The notes under the pieces were generated by a model, which was given only the letters and a program-made list of their open reading frames with translations, was not told where the DNA came from and searched no databases. Position numbers and translations under genes: made by a program. From the NCBI GenBank assembly GCA_963796225.1, contig CAWCLK010000062.1, positions 1-39,469 of the forward strand: a stretch of DNA of 39,469 nt. Direction: 5' to 3'. Of this stretch, positions 32,521-39,469 are shown one piece after another. This DNA comes from CAWCLK01 sp963796225. Lineage in GTDB: Bacteria; Actinomycetota; Nitriliruptoria; Nitriliruptorales; Nitriliruptoraceae. How positions within the stretch are numbered: position 1 is the stretch's first letter; every line of letters begins with the position of its first letter.

Positions 32521-32526
32521 TAATCT
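32521..32526 (+). promoter_or_regulatory. Candidate -10 (TAATCT) of the dehydratase genes, overlapped by an operator
   Basis: TAATCT is close to TATAAT and lies 45 nt before GTG 32572. The palindrome at 32523-32541 covers its last four bases, an arrangement typical of repression. Confidence 0.5.
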
Positions 32527-32541
32527 GACGCACCGTCAGAT
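32523..32541. promoter_or_regulatory. Operator-like palindrome ATCTGACG-CAC-CGTCAGAT
   Basis: Perfect 8+3+8 symmetry, overlapping the -10 box of the hydratase pair. The core CTGACG-N3-CGTCAG recurs at 39062-39076 beside the acyl-CoA dehydrogenase promoter, so one TetR-type regulator may bind both. Confidence 0.6.
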
Positions 32542-32571
32542 CTGTCTGCCGTCTGCGTCGGAGGAGCCACC

Positions 32572-32979
32572 GTGGCGTCGTTCGAGGTCGGGGCCACCGC
32601 CCCGCCGGTCCAGCACACCCTGTCCCGCACCGACCTGGTCCGGTACGCCGGCGCGTCCGGGGACTACAACCCGATGCACCACGACGAGGTGAAGGCCCAG
32701 GCCGCGGGCATGCCCAGCGTGTTCGGGCACGGGATGCTCTCGATGGCCATCCTCGGCCGCGCGATCACCGACTGGCTCGGTGCCGGGTCGGTCCGCGCCT
32801 ACCGGGTCCGGTTCGTCAAGCAGACGTGGCCCGACGACACGCTGACCACCCACGTGGCGATCACGGACGTGCGCGAGGAGGACGGCACGACGGTCCTCGA
32901 CCTCGACTGCCGCCTGGTCAACGGGGACGACGACGCCGTCGTCACCGGTTCGGCCACGGCCCTGGCCCCCACCGCCTGA
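32572..32979 (+). CDS. MaoC-like hot-dog dehydratase subunit (HadB type)
   Basis: 135 residues from GTG 32572, preceded by GGAGGA at 7 nt. The hydratase 2 motif is clear in RYAGASGDYNPMHHDEVKAQ then GMPSVFGHGML, containing the catalytic Asp and His of (R)-specific enoyl hydratases. A single hot-dog fold, so it should pair with another subunit; the next gene, 21 nt downstream, encodes the non-catalytic type. In mycobacteria the HadA/HadB or related pairs hydrate or dehydrate acyl-ACP or acyl-CoA. Here the catalytic subunit gene comes first, the reverse of hadA-hadB. Substrate (fatty acyl or steroid side chain) is not deducible. Confidence 0.8.
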   Translation: MASFEVGATAPPVQHTLSRTDLVRYAGASGDYNPMHHDEVKAQAAGMPSVFGHGMLSMAILGRAITDWLGAGSVRAYRVRFVKQTWPDDTLTTHVAITDVREEDGTTVLDLDCRLVNGDDDAVVTGSATALAPTA

Positions 32980-33000
32980 CGACGACAAGGACCTGCGACC

Positions 33001-33489
33001 ATGGACGCCACCGACTTCAAGGGCACACCGCTCGCCGAGCAGGTCGTGGTCATCGAACGCGGCCCCGTCGCCAACTTCGCCACCGCGATCACCGACCAGA
33101 ACCCGGTGTTCCACGACGCGACGGCCGCGGCCGACGCCGGGTTCGACGCCGTTCCCGCCCCGCCGACCTACCCGATGGTGATGCACACCTTCGGGGCGTT
33201 CGCCGAGCTGCAGCCCGAGGCCCCCGAGGGCACCGACGCCGTCACGAAGGCCATCGGGGCGCTCATGCAGGACGGGGGCCTGATCCTGCACGGCGAGCAG
33301 GAGTTCACCTACCACCGCCCCGTCCAGGTCGGCGACCGCCTGCGCGGCACCGGCGAGATCGAGGACGTCTACGTCAAGGAGTCCGGCTCGGCCACCATGA
33401 CCTTCGTCGTGGCCCGCACCGACTGGGCCGACGACGTCACCGGCGACCCGGTGTGCACGTCACGAATGACGATCATCCACCGTCGGTGA
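33001..33489 (+). CDS. MaoC N-terminal-type hot-dog dehydratase subunit (HadA/FAS1-like)
   Basis: 162 residues from ATG 33001 with AAGGA about 9 nt upstream. The sequence VIERGPVANFATAITDQNPV followed by PAPPTYPMVMHTFGAF and LHGEQEFTYHRPVQVGDRLR fits the PF13452-type N-terminal hydratase domain. This partner lacks the DxxxxH catalytic motif and supplies the binding surface for long substrates. Cotranscribed with the HadB-type gene. Its end overlaps the end of the convergent MFS gene by 30 nt. Confidence 0.8.
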   Translation: MDATDFKGTPLAEQVVVIERGPVANFATAITDQNPVFHDATAAADAGFDAVPAPPTYPMVMHTFGAFAELQPEAPEGTDAVTKAIGALMQDGGLILHGEQEFTYHRPVQVGDRLRGTGEIEDVYVKESGSATMTFVVARTDWADDVTGDPVCTSRMTIIHRR

Positions 33490-34872
33490 CATCCGCGTCC
33501 GGCGGTCGCGCCGCGGTCGCCTCGGGCCGCGGTCGGTCTCGCCCCGCTCACGACGCCGCTCGGCCTTCTGGACCTTCTTCGCGGCGCGCTTCTCGCGCGC
33601 CGCGGCGGAGGTCCGCAGCATCGACCGGGTGACGGTCGTGGTCGCCCGGGCGGCTGCCGCGACGTAGGGCACCTGCGGGGCCAGGGTGCCGTCGCGCAGC
33701 AGGAGCGCCCCGGCCACCAGCACCACCACGGTCGTGCCCGAGGCCACCAGCAGGTAGAAGCCCGAGACGCCCAGCGGCGTGGCGGTGACGGCCGCGGCCA
33801 GCAGCGGGCCGCTGGCTGCCCCGAGCCCGTTGATGCGCACCAGCGTGCCGGACGCGGCGACCATCTCCGACGGCTCGAGCCGGTCCCCCGCCAGCGCGAT
33901 CGACAACGAGTACAGCGGCAGCGTCGTGCCGCCGATGGCCACGCCCAGCGCGATCAGCAGGGTGGGCTGGCCCGCGAACACGGCGGCCGTCACGGTGAAC
34001 CCGGTGGAGGCCAGGGCCACCACCATGGTGACCAGGCGCCGGTCGAAGCGGTCGGACATCGCCCCGACCACCGACTCCGCCAGCAGGTGGCCCAGCAGGA
34101 ACGCCGACACGAACAGGGTCAGGGAGAAGGCCCGCAGCCCGGCCATGCTGGCGATCACGGCGGAGTACCCGCCGATGGCCCCCCAGGTCAGGCCCGCCAT
34201 GGCCGAGGCGACCACGCCGGCGGGGGCACGGTCGGCCAGGTGCCGCATCGGCATCGACGCGATGGTCACGACCTCGGGGTTCGAGCGGCGCGACAGCGTG
34301 ACCGGGAGCAGCGCGAGGCTGAGCAGCACCGACACGATCGCGAACAGCTCGAAGGACTCGATGGGGAACGCCGGCAGGAGGAACTGCCCGATCGCGTACC
34401 CGCCGAGGTTCACCGTCATGTAGGTGGACAGGACCCGTCCACGCAGGTGGCGCGGGGCGCTGCCGTTCAGCCAGCTCTCGATGATGACCACGAGGCCGGA
34501 CAGGCAGATCCCCGACAGGAACCGGGCCACCACCCACACCGGGACGGACACGGCCAGGACGTGGGTCAGCACCATCACCGACGCCATCGAGGCGAACGCC
34601 CCGAAGGCACGGACGTGCCCGACCCGACCGATCCAGCGGGCCGACAGGCTCGCCCCGACCAGGAAGCCGAGGAAGTACGCCGACGACACCAGACCGACGG
34701 CGAGCGTGGGGAAGCCCTCGGCGGTGGCGCGCAGCGACACCAGCGAGGACTGCAGGCCGGTGGCGCCCATGAGCATGGCGACACCGAAGAGCAGGGGAAC
34801 GACGGGACGCAGCACGTCGCGCGTGGAGAGCGGCGGGGTCTGCGCGGTCCCGGACGTCGACGTCGTGGACAT
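33460..34872 (-). CDS. Major facilitator superfamily transporter (YcaD-like)
   Basis: Intact, 470 residues from ATG 34872. Repeated hydrophobic segments span residues about 20-400. The loop between helices 2 and 3 reads ASLSARWIGRVGHVRAFGAF, the MFS signature region; LNGSAPRHLRGRVLSTYMT lies at the usual position after helix 4. The last 60 residues are strongly basic (EKRAAKKVQKAERRRERGET), a cytoplasmic tail that overlaps the convergent dehydratase gene. YcaD-type proteins are secondary carriers of unknown or varied substrate. A TACCGT hexamer lies 42 nt before the start, and no clear ribosome site was seen. Its position amid acyl-CoA genes hints at lipid or carboxylate import, which is speculation. 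Confidence 0.75.
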   Translation of the reverse strand: MSTTSTSGTAQTPPLSTRDVLRPVVPLLFGVAMLMGATGLQSSLVSLRATAEGFPTLAVGLVSSAYFLGFLVGASLSARWIGRVGHVRAFGAFASMASVMVLTHVLAVSVPVWVVARFLSGICLSGLVVIIESWLNGSAPRHLRGRVLSTYMTVNLGGYAIGQFLLPAFPIESFELFAIVSVLLSLALLPVTLSRRSNPEVVTIASMPMRHLADRAPAGVVASAMAGLTWGAIGGYSAVIASMAGLRAFSLTLFVSAFLLGHLLAESVVGAMSDRFDRRLVTMVVALASTGFTVTAAVFAGQPTLLIALGVAIGGTTLPLYSLSIALAGDRLEPSEMVAASGTLVRINGLGAASGPLLAAAVTATPLGVSGFYLLVASGTTVVVLVAGALLLRDGTLAPQVPYVAAAARATTTVTRSMLRTSAAAREKRAAKKVQKAERRRERGETDRGPRRPRRDRRTRMSPTVDDRHS

Positions 34873-34914
34873 GTCGGCGACTCGGTGGCGAACGAGGGAG
34901 GGGAGACGACGGGA

Positions 34915-34920
34915 ACGGTA
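34915..34920 (-). promoter_or_regulatory. Candidate -10 (TACCGT) of the YcaD-like gene
   Basis: On the minus strand TACCGT (TAnnnT) lies 42 nt before ATG 34872, in the 72-nt gap after the enoyl-CoA hydratase gene. The same hexamer precedes the MscS gene. Confidence 0.35.
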
Positions 34921-34944
34921 TCCCCGCCGGCCCGCGCCGAGGTG

Positions 34945-35772
34945 TCACCAGCCCCGGAAGTTCGGACGCCTCCGTTCGACGAACGCACGGACGCCTTCGC
35001 GGGCGTCCTCGGTGGCCTGGACGATCTCCTGCCCGGTGGCCTCGTCACGCAGGGCGGTGGCCCGGTCCGACTCGAGCGACCGGTTCACCAGCCCCTTGGT
35101 GACCGCGATGGCGCGCGTCGGCTTCGTGGCCAGCCGGCCGACCCAGTCGTCCACGAGGGCGTCGAGCTGGTCGGCAGGGACCACCCGGTTGACCAGCCCG
35201 ATGCGCTCGGCGGTGCCGGCGTCGACGCTGTCGCCGAGGAAGAACAGCTCCTTGGCGCGCTGGGGGCCCACGAGCCGCGTGACCAGGTAGGCCGCGCCGG
35301 CGTCCGGGACGATCCCACGGTCGACGAACACCTGCACGAACCGGGCGGTGTCGCTGGCCAGGACCAGGTCGCAGGCCAGCGCCAGCTGCGCCCCGCCACC
35401 GGCCGCCACGCCGTCCACCACGGCGACGACAGGCCTGGCACAGTCGAGGATGCTGGTCGCCAGCCGCTGCCACCCGCGCTCGACCAGCGTGGCGATCTCG
35501 CCCGCGACGCGGTCCGGGGCGTCGTCGGGACGGGGCGGGGGCGGCTGCGGCGTGCGCAGGTCGGCCCCGGCGCAGAAGGCGCCACCGGAGCCGGCGATCA
35601 CGACCACCCGGATGCCGACGTCCACGGACGCGGCCTCGAGCAGCTCGGAGATCCGGTCGCGCATCAGGTAGGTCAGGGCGTTCTTCGCCTCGGGCCGGTC
35701 GATGGTCAGCCGGGCGACGCCGGCGTCGTCGACCTCCCAGCGCACGAGCTGGTCCAGGGGGCGGTCGGTCAT
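34945..35772 (-). CDS. Enoyl-CoA hydratase/isomerase (crotonase family, PaaG-like)
   Basis: Intact, 275 residues from ATG 35772, which overlaps the preceding stop as ATGA. The CoA and oxyanion-hole segments are RLTIDRPEAKNALT, VVVIAGSGGAFCAGADL and VVDGVAAGGGAQLALACDL. The catalytic loop reads FVDRGIVPDAGAAYLVTRLV with Asp at the usual second-glutamate position, as in PaaG-type isomerases. Ends in VRAFVERRRPNFRGW, a normal crotonase C-terminus. It hydrates or isomerises enoyl-CoA esters in beta-oxidation, downstream of the acyl-CoA dehydrogenase encoded in the same operon. Third gene of the presumed operon. Confidence 0.9.
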   Translation of the reverse strand: MTDRPLDQLVRWEVDDAGVARLTIDRPEAKNALTYLMRDRISELLEAASVDVGIRVVVIAGSGGAFCAGADLRTPQPPPPRPDDAPDRVAGEIATLVERGWQRLATSILDCARPVVAVVDGVAAGGGAQLALACDLVLASDTARFVQVFVDRGIVPDAGAAYLVTRLVGPQRAKELFFLGDSVDAGTAERIGLVNRVVPADQLDALVDDWVGRLATKPTRAIAVTKGLVNRSLESDRATALRDEATGQEIVQATEDAREGVRAFVERRRPNFRGW

Positions 35773-36782
35773 GCCAGCGCCTCCGCGACGACCTGCAGGG
35801 CCTTGGGGTCGCGGCCCATCACCAGCAGGCTGCGCACGGGCGAGTCGACCCAGCGCTGCAGCCGCTCGCGGATGCGCCCGGGCGGGCCGCACAGGGCGAT
35901 CTCGTCGGCCAGGGCGTCGGGCACGGCCCGGATCGCGCCCTCGCGGTCGCCCTCGAGGAAGCGCTGCTGGACCTCCGCGGCCTCCTCGGCGAAGCCCGCA
36001 CGGCCGATCAGGTCCTTGTGGAAGTTCGCCTTCGACGCCCCCATGCCGCCGATGTAGAACCCGAGCATCGCCTTGACCGGCAGCAGCGCCTGGTCCACGT
36101 CGTCGGCGACGACCACCTGGACCGGGGCGCAGACGTCGAAGTCGTCGGCGGCACCGGCCAGCGGTTCGCCGTACATCTCGTCGAAGCGTTCGGGCGACAG
36201 GAAGATGGGCAGCCAGCCGTCGGCGATCTCGGCCGCCAGGGCCACGTTCTTCGGACCCTCGGCGCCGAGGTAGACGGGGATGTCGGGGCGGCGGGGGTGC
36301 GTGATCGACCTGATCGGCTTGCCGAGGCCCGTCCCGCCGGGGTACGGCAGCGGGTAGTGCGGCCCGTCGTTGGTGACGGGCTCCTCGCGGGCCCACACGT
36401 CCCGCAGGATCTGCACGTACTCGCGGGTGCGGGCGAGCGGCTTGGGGAACGGCTGGCCGTACCAGCCCTCGACGACCTGCGGCCCGGAGACGCCGAGGCC
36501 GAGGATCATCCGCCCCTCGGTGAGGTGGTCCAGCGTCAGGGCGGTCATCGCCGTGCACGCGGGCGTGCGGGCCGACAGCTGGATCAGGCCGGTGCCCAGC
36601 CGGATCCGGGAGGTGTGGGCACCGAGCCAGGCCAGCGTGGACACCGCGTCCGAGCCGTACGCCTCGGCGGTCCACACCGAGTCGAAGCCGAGCCGTTCGG
36701 CCTCCTGGGCCAGCGGCACGTCGTCGCGGGGCTGGGCGGCCCAGTAGCCCAGCATCAGTCCGAGGCGGAGGTCGCCGGTCAT
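35769..36782 (-). CDS. LLM-class (luciferase-like) flavin/F420-dependent oxidoreductase
   Basis: Intact, 337 residues from ATG 36782. The TIM-barrel motifs are LRLGLMLGYWAAQ, AERLGFDSVWTAEAYGSDAV, TSRIRLGTGLIQLSARTP, LTEGRMILGLGVSGPQVVEG and IPVYLGAEGPKNVALAAEIA. These match the F420-dependent oxidoreductases of actinobacteria (often called MSMEG/F420 subfamily). The substrate is unknown; a redox step in steroid or lipid catabolism would fit the operon. It lies 68 nt after the acyl-CoA dehydrogenase gene and overlaps the hydratase gene by 4 nt. The choice of F420 over FMN is by family resemblance only. Confidence 0.8.
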   Translation of the reverse strand: MTGDLRLGLMLGYWAAQPRDDVPLAQEAERLGFDSVWTAEAYGSDAVSTLAWLGAHTSRIRLGTGLIQLSARTPACTAMTALTLDHLTEGRMILGLGVSGPQVVEGWYGQPFPKPLARTREYVQILRDVWAREEPVTNDGPHYPLPYPGGTGLGKPIRSITHPRRPDIPVYLGAEGPKNVALAAEIADGWLPIFLSPERFDEMYGEPLAGAADDFDVCAPVQVVVADDVDQALLPVKAMLGFYIGGMGASKANFHKDLIGRAGFAEEAAEVQQRFLEGDREGAIRAVPDALADEIALCGPPGRIRERLQRWVDSPVRSLLVMGRDPKALQVVAEALA

Positions 36783-36850
36783 GGTCGGCCGATCGTGGTC
36801 GGGGCGGTGGCGCAGCGGCGGGGCGTGTCGGGTGCGGGGCGGGGCGGTGA

Positions 36851-39027
36851 CTACGGGTCGCGCGGCAGCCCGAGCAGGCGCTCGGCGATCACGTTGAGCT
36901 GCACGTTGGTGGTGCCGCCCGCGATCGTCAGGCACTGCGACTGCAGGAACATGAAGGATGCCTTCTGGGCCGGGCCCGCCGCGACGATCCCCGTGGGGCC
37001 GAGCAGCTCGAGGGCCATGTCGGCACAGGCCCGCGCGTGGTGGCCGCCGACGAGCTTGCGCACCGACGACGAGGCGCCCGGTTCGGTGCCCGAGAGCTGC
37101 GCCAACGTGGTCCGGAACCCCAGCAGGCCCAGCACCTGGCCCTCGGCGACCAGGCGCCCCGAGGCGGTCGCGGACGACGGGGTCCTCCGCGGCGGGGCTG
37201 GCCGCCGCACCGGCCAGGACCTGCTCGACGCCCGCGCCCATGGCCGAACCCGAGGACATGGCCACGCGTTCGTTCGCGAGGGTGTTGCGTGCGGCCTTCC
37301 AGCCGCCGCCGACGGGACCGACGACCATCTCGTCGGGCACGAACGCGCCGTCGAAGAACACCTCGTTGAACATCTCGTTGCCGGTCATCTCACGCAGCGG
37401 CCGGATCTCGAGCCCGTCGGTGTGCTGCATGTCCACGATGAACGCGGTGATGCCGTCGTGCTTCGGGGCGTCCGGGTCGGTCCTGGCGATCAGCAGGCCC
37501 CAGTCGGACCGGTGGGCCAGCGAGGTCCACACCTTCTGCCCGGTGATCCGCCAGCCCCCGTCGACACGCTCGGCGCGGGTGCTGATGGCCGCGAGGTCCG
37601 ACCCGGCCCCCGGCTCGCTGAACAGCTGGCACCAGCTGATGTCGCCGCGCAGGGTCGGGCGGATGAACTGCTCCCGCTGCTCGGGGGTGCCGTACCCGAT
37701 GATCGTGGGCAGGATCCAGCCGCCGATGAAGATGTTGGGTCGTTCGATCCCGGCGGCGGCGAGCTCCTCGTCGATGACCAGCTGCTCGACGGGGCTGGCG
37801 TCGCGGCCCCACGGGGCGGGCCAGTGCGGCACCTGGAACCCCGAGTCGGCCAGCGCGGCGCGGCGCGCGGGTTCGTCGGCACCGTCGAGGTCGGCCGCGA
37901 AGGCCCGGACCTCGTCGCGGACGCGGTCGGCCTCGTCGCCGGCGAGCTCGACGTGCAGGTGGCGGCGGCGGCCGTCCAGCGCCAGGCGGGCGACCTCGCG
38001 CCGGTGGTCGTGGGCGCTGCCCAGCAGGCTGCGCAGGGTCGTGGCCCGGCGCAGGAACCAGTGGGCGTCGTGCTCCCACGTGAAGCCGATGCCCCCGAGC
38101 AGCTGGATGGCCTCCAGCGCGTTGTCGTGGGCCGCGTCGACCGTGATGGTCGCGGCGACGGCCACGGCGAGGTCCGCGTCGTCGTCACCCTCCCCGATCG
38201 CCCGGGCGGCGTCCCAGGCGGCCGCCCGTGCCTGCTCCACCCTCACCAGCATCTCGGCACAGCGGTGCTTGACGCCCTGGAACTGGCCGATGGGGCGTCC
38301 GAACTGCTCGCGGACCCGGGCGTGCTCGACGGCCGTGTCCAGGCACCAGGTGGCCAGTCCCGCCGCCTCCGCGCCGAACACGACCGTGGCCAGGGCCCTG
38401 ACCCGTCCAGCGGGCACGTCCAGCACGCGGTCGGTCGGCAGCGTGACGTCCACGGTCCCCCGCGCCAGCGGCCGGGTGGGGTCCACGGCGTCGACGGGCT
38501 CGAGTGCCACCTCGTCCGCGCGCAGCACGACGTGGCGGTCGCCACCCACGGGGACCAGGACGAGGTCGACCGCCGCGCCGCCCAGGACGGGGCCGAGCTC
38601 GCCCGTGATCGCCAGGCCGCCCGGGGCATCGTCGGCGGACACGGTGCCGCCCGCGAGCACCACGCCCGCGGAGGTCGACCCGTCGACGAGCCCGGGGAGC
38701 AGCTCCTTGCCCTCGCGCCCGCCTGCCGCGTCCAGCACCGCCGTCACCAGCAGGCCCGGGACCAGCGCCCCGGGGGCACAGGCGCGGCCCAGCTCCTCGG
38801 CGACGACGGCGAGCTCCTCGAGCCCGTACCCGGCGCCACCGTGCTCCTCGGCCACGTGCAGGCCCAGCACGCCCTGCGCGGCCAGGGCGGCGCGCACGTC
38901 GGGCACGGACGCGTCCTCGGTCGCCCTCGGCCACCGCACGCACCACGGCCAGCGGGGCGTGGCGTTCCAGGGCGCCCCGCACGCTGTCCGCGAGGGACCG
39001 GTGCTCCTCGGTGATGGCGATGCCCAC
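36851..39027 (-). CDS. Fused two-domain acyl-CoA dehydrogenase, FadE34-like (two frameshifts)
   Basis: Starts at GTG 39027, with GAGGAGG 6 nt upstream; about 724 residues after removing one extra C near 38925 and one in the C4 run 37158-37161. The N-terminal dehydrogenase half starts VGIAITEEHRSLADSVRGAL and contains EEHGGAGYGLEELAVVAEEL, VREQFGRPIGQFQGVKHRCA and LLGGIGFTWEHDAHWFLRRA. The second half has WCQLFSEPGAGSDLAAISTR, GQKVWTSLAH and IAGGTTNVQLNVIAERLLG. Mycobacterial FadE34 (711 residues) has the same fused architecture, dehydrogenates a C24 steroid side-chain CoA ester and is encoded divergently beside kstR, exactly as here. Substrate identity is inferred from that synteny. Confidence 0.8.
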
Positions 39028-39061
39028 GGGCGCCTCCTCGATGCCGCTGCGACGAACCGAT

Positions 39062-39076
39062 CTGACGACCCGTCAG
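39062..39076. promoter_or_regulatory. Operator-like palindrome CTGACG-ACC-CGTCAG
   Basis: Perfect 6+3+6 symmetry just downstream of the candidate -10 of the fadE34-like gene. It matches the core of the palindrome at the dehydratase promoter (32525-32539). Confidence 0.6.
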
Positions 39077-39082
39077 GTTCGC

Positions 39083-39088
39083 AGCATA
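39083..39088 (-). promoter_or_regulatory. Candidate -10 (TATGCT) of the fadE34-like operon
   Basis: On the minus strand TATGCT fits TAnnnT, 55 nt upstream of GTG 39027. It touches the KstR-type site on one side and lies 6 nt from the CTGACG palindrome on the other. Confidence 0.45.
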
Positions 39089-39100
39089 GAACGTGTTCCA
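39087..39100. promoter_or_regulatory. KstR-type operator 1 (TAGAACGTGTTCCA)
   Basis: Matches the described KstR pattern TNNAACNNGTTNNA at every fixed base. It overlaps the candidate -10 of the fadE34-like operon. Confidence 0.75.
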
Positions 39101-39175
39101 GCACGGCGCGAACCCTCTGGCACGAGGACCATCCCCGGGCGGGACCCGCTCCGAACGCGCCTCGGTGCCGTGTGA

Positions 39176-39189
39176 TAGAACCTGTTGCA
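39176..39189. promoter_or_regulatory. KstR-type operator 2 (TAGAACCTGTTGCA)
   Basis: Matches TNNAACNNGTTNNA at every fixed base, 21 nt upstream of the kstR start codon and 89 bp centre-to-centre from operator 1. It predicts autoregulation. Confidence 0.75.
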
Positions 39190-39210
39190 GGTCATGACGA
39201 GGAGACGTCC

Positions 39211-39469
39211 ATGTCGGGCAGCGCCCTGGCGACCACCACCTCCGACGAGGACCTGTCCCCGTCCCAGCGGGAACGTCGCCTGCGCATCCTCGAGGCCGCC
39301 CGCTTCCTGGCGGCACGGGGCGGCTTCGACGGCGTGCAGATGCGCGACGTCGCCGACCGGGCCGAGGTCGCGCTCGGCACGCTGTACCGGTACTTCCCCT
39401 CCAAGGTGCACCTGCTCGTGGCGCTCATGCACCACGAGGTCCGGTCGCTGTCCGAGCGGCTCGAACGCC
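39211..39469 (+). CDS. kstR: KstR-like TetR-family regulator (5' part only)
   Basis: Starts at ATG 39211 with GAGGAG 6 nt upstream and runs off the right edge after 86 codons. After a 20-residue leader the helix-turn-helix domain reads RILEAARFLAARGGFDGVQM then RDVADRAEVALGTLYRYFPS and KVHLLVALMHHEV. The segments GGFDGVQMRDVA and VALGTLYRYFPSKVHLLV are those of KstR, the cholesterol-responsive repressor of mycobacteria and rhodococci. Divergent placement beside a FadE34-like gene and two matching operators support the call. The ligand domain is outside the window, so the effector (a steroid CoA ester in known KstR) is inferred. Confidence 0.8.
   Translation, partial: MSGSALATTTSDEDLSPSQRERRLRILEAARFLAARGGFDGVQMRDVADRAEVALGTLYRYFPSKVHLLVALMHHEVRSLSERLER

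Overview
The window is a very GC-rich chromosomal segment of an actinobacterium. Evidence for this is the GTG starts, the mycobacterium-like NHEJ genes (Ku, LigD-type polymerase, ATP-dependent ligase), the F420/LLM-type oxidoreductase, the cell-wall-binding-repeat-2 subtilase, the ECF sigma/membrane partner pair and a KstR-type steroid/lipid regulator. Gene content would fit a deep-branching lineage such as Nitriliruptoria, but that placement is inference. There are about 30 protein genes. No rRNA, tRNA, CRISPR array or transposase was seen.

Layout: (1) 1-3771: a NrtR-like Nudix/winged-helix regulator (cut by the left edge) coupled to an MscS channel, divergent from a type IIA topoisomerase B subunit. 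(2) 3787-7089: a secretion module between the two topoisomerase genes, with a small secreted protein, a small lipoprotein and a large secreted zinc metalloprotease. (3) 7321-11361: topoisomerase A subunit, a cold-shock-domain protein, and a PQQ-type aldose dehydrogenase lipoprotein. (4) 11573-13032: ECF sigma factor and a membrane-anchored Pro-rich partner. (5) 12998-15731: NHEJ operon (ligase, Ku, LigD polymerase). (6) 15784-19060: GNAT acetyltransferase and a cell-wall-anchored subtilase. (7) 19130-26600: HerA-like ATPase, a DUF2510/DUF3105 membrane protein (opposite strand), then an overlapping sbcD-sbcC-nurA operon. (8) 26597-30391: phosphohexomutase, alpha/beta hydrolase, MFS transporter. 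(9) 30424-39469: acyl-CoA metabolism: acetoacetyl-CoA synthetase, two hot-dog dehydratase subunits, an MFS transporter, and an operon of fused acyl-CoA dehydrogenase (FadE34-like), LLM oxidoreductase and enoyl-CoA hydratase, divergent from kstR.

Two themes stand out. Within 14 kb lie both an NHEJ operon and a HerA-SbcD-SbcC-NurA set, the bacterial counterpart of the archaeal HerA-Mre11-Rad50-NurA end-resection set. At the right end the fadE34/kstR divergent pair matches the arrangement in Mycobacterium tuberculosis, with two sites fitting the KstR operator pattern TNNAACNNGTTNNA. A second palindrome, CTGACG-N3-CGTCAG, occurs both there and at the dehydratase promoter and may link the two loci.

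A caveat covers the whole annotation. About 20 single-base frameshifts break otherwise well conserved genes, several of them in C or G runs. They look like sequencing or assembly indels rather than real gene decay, so broken genes are annotated here as full-length CDS with the frameshift position stated.
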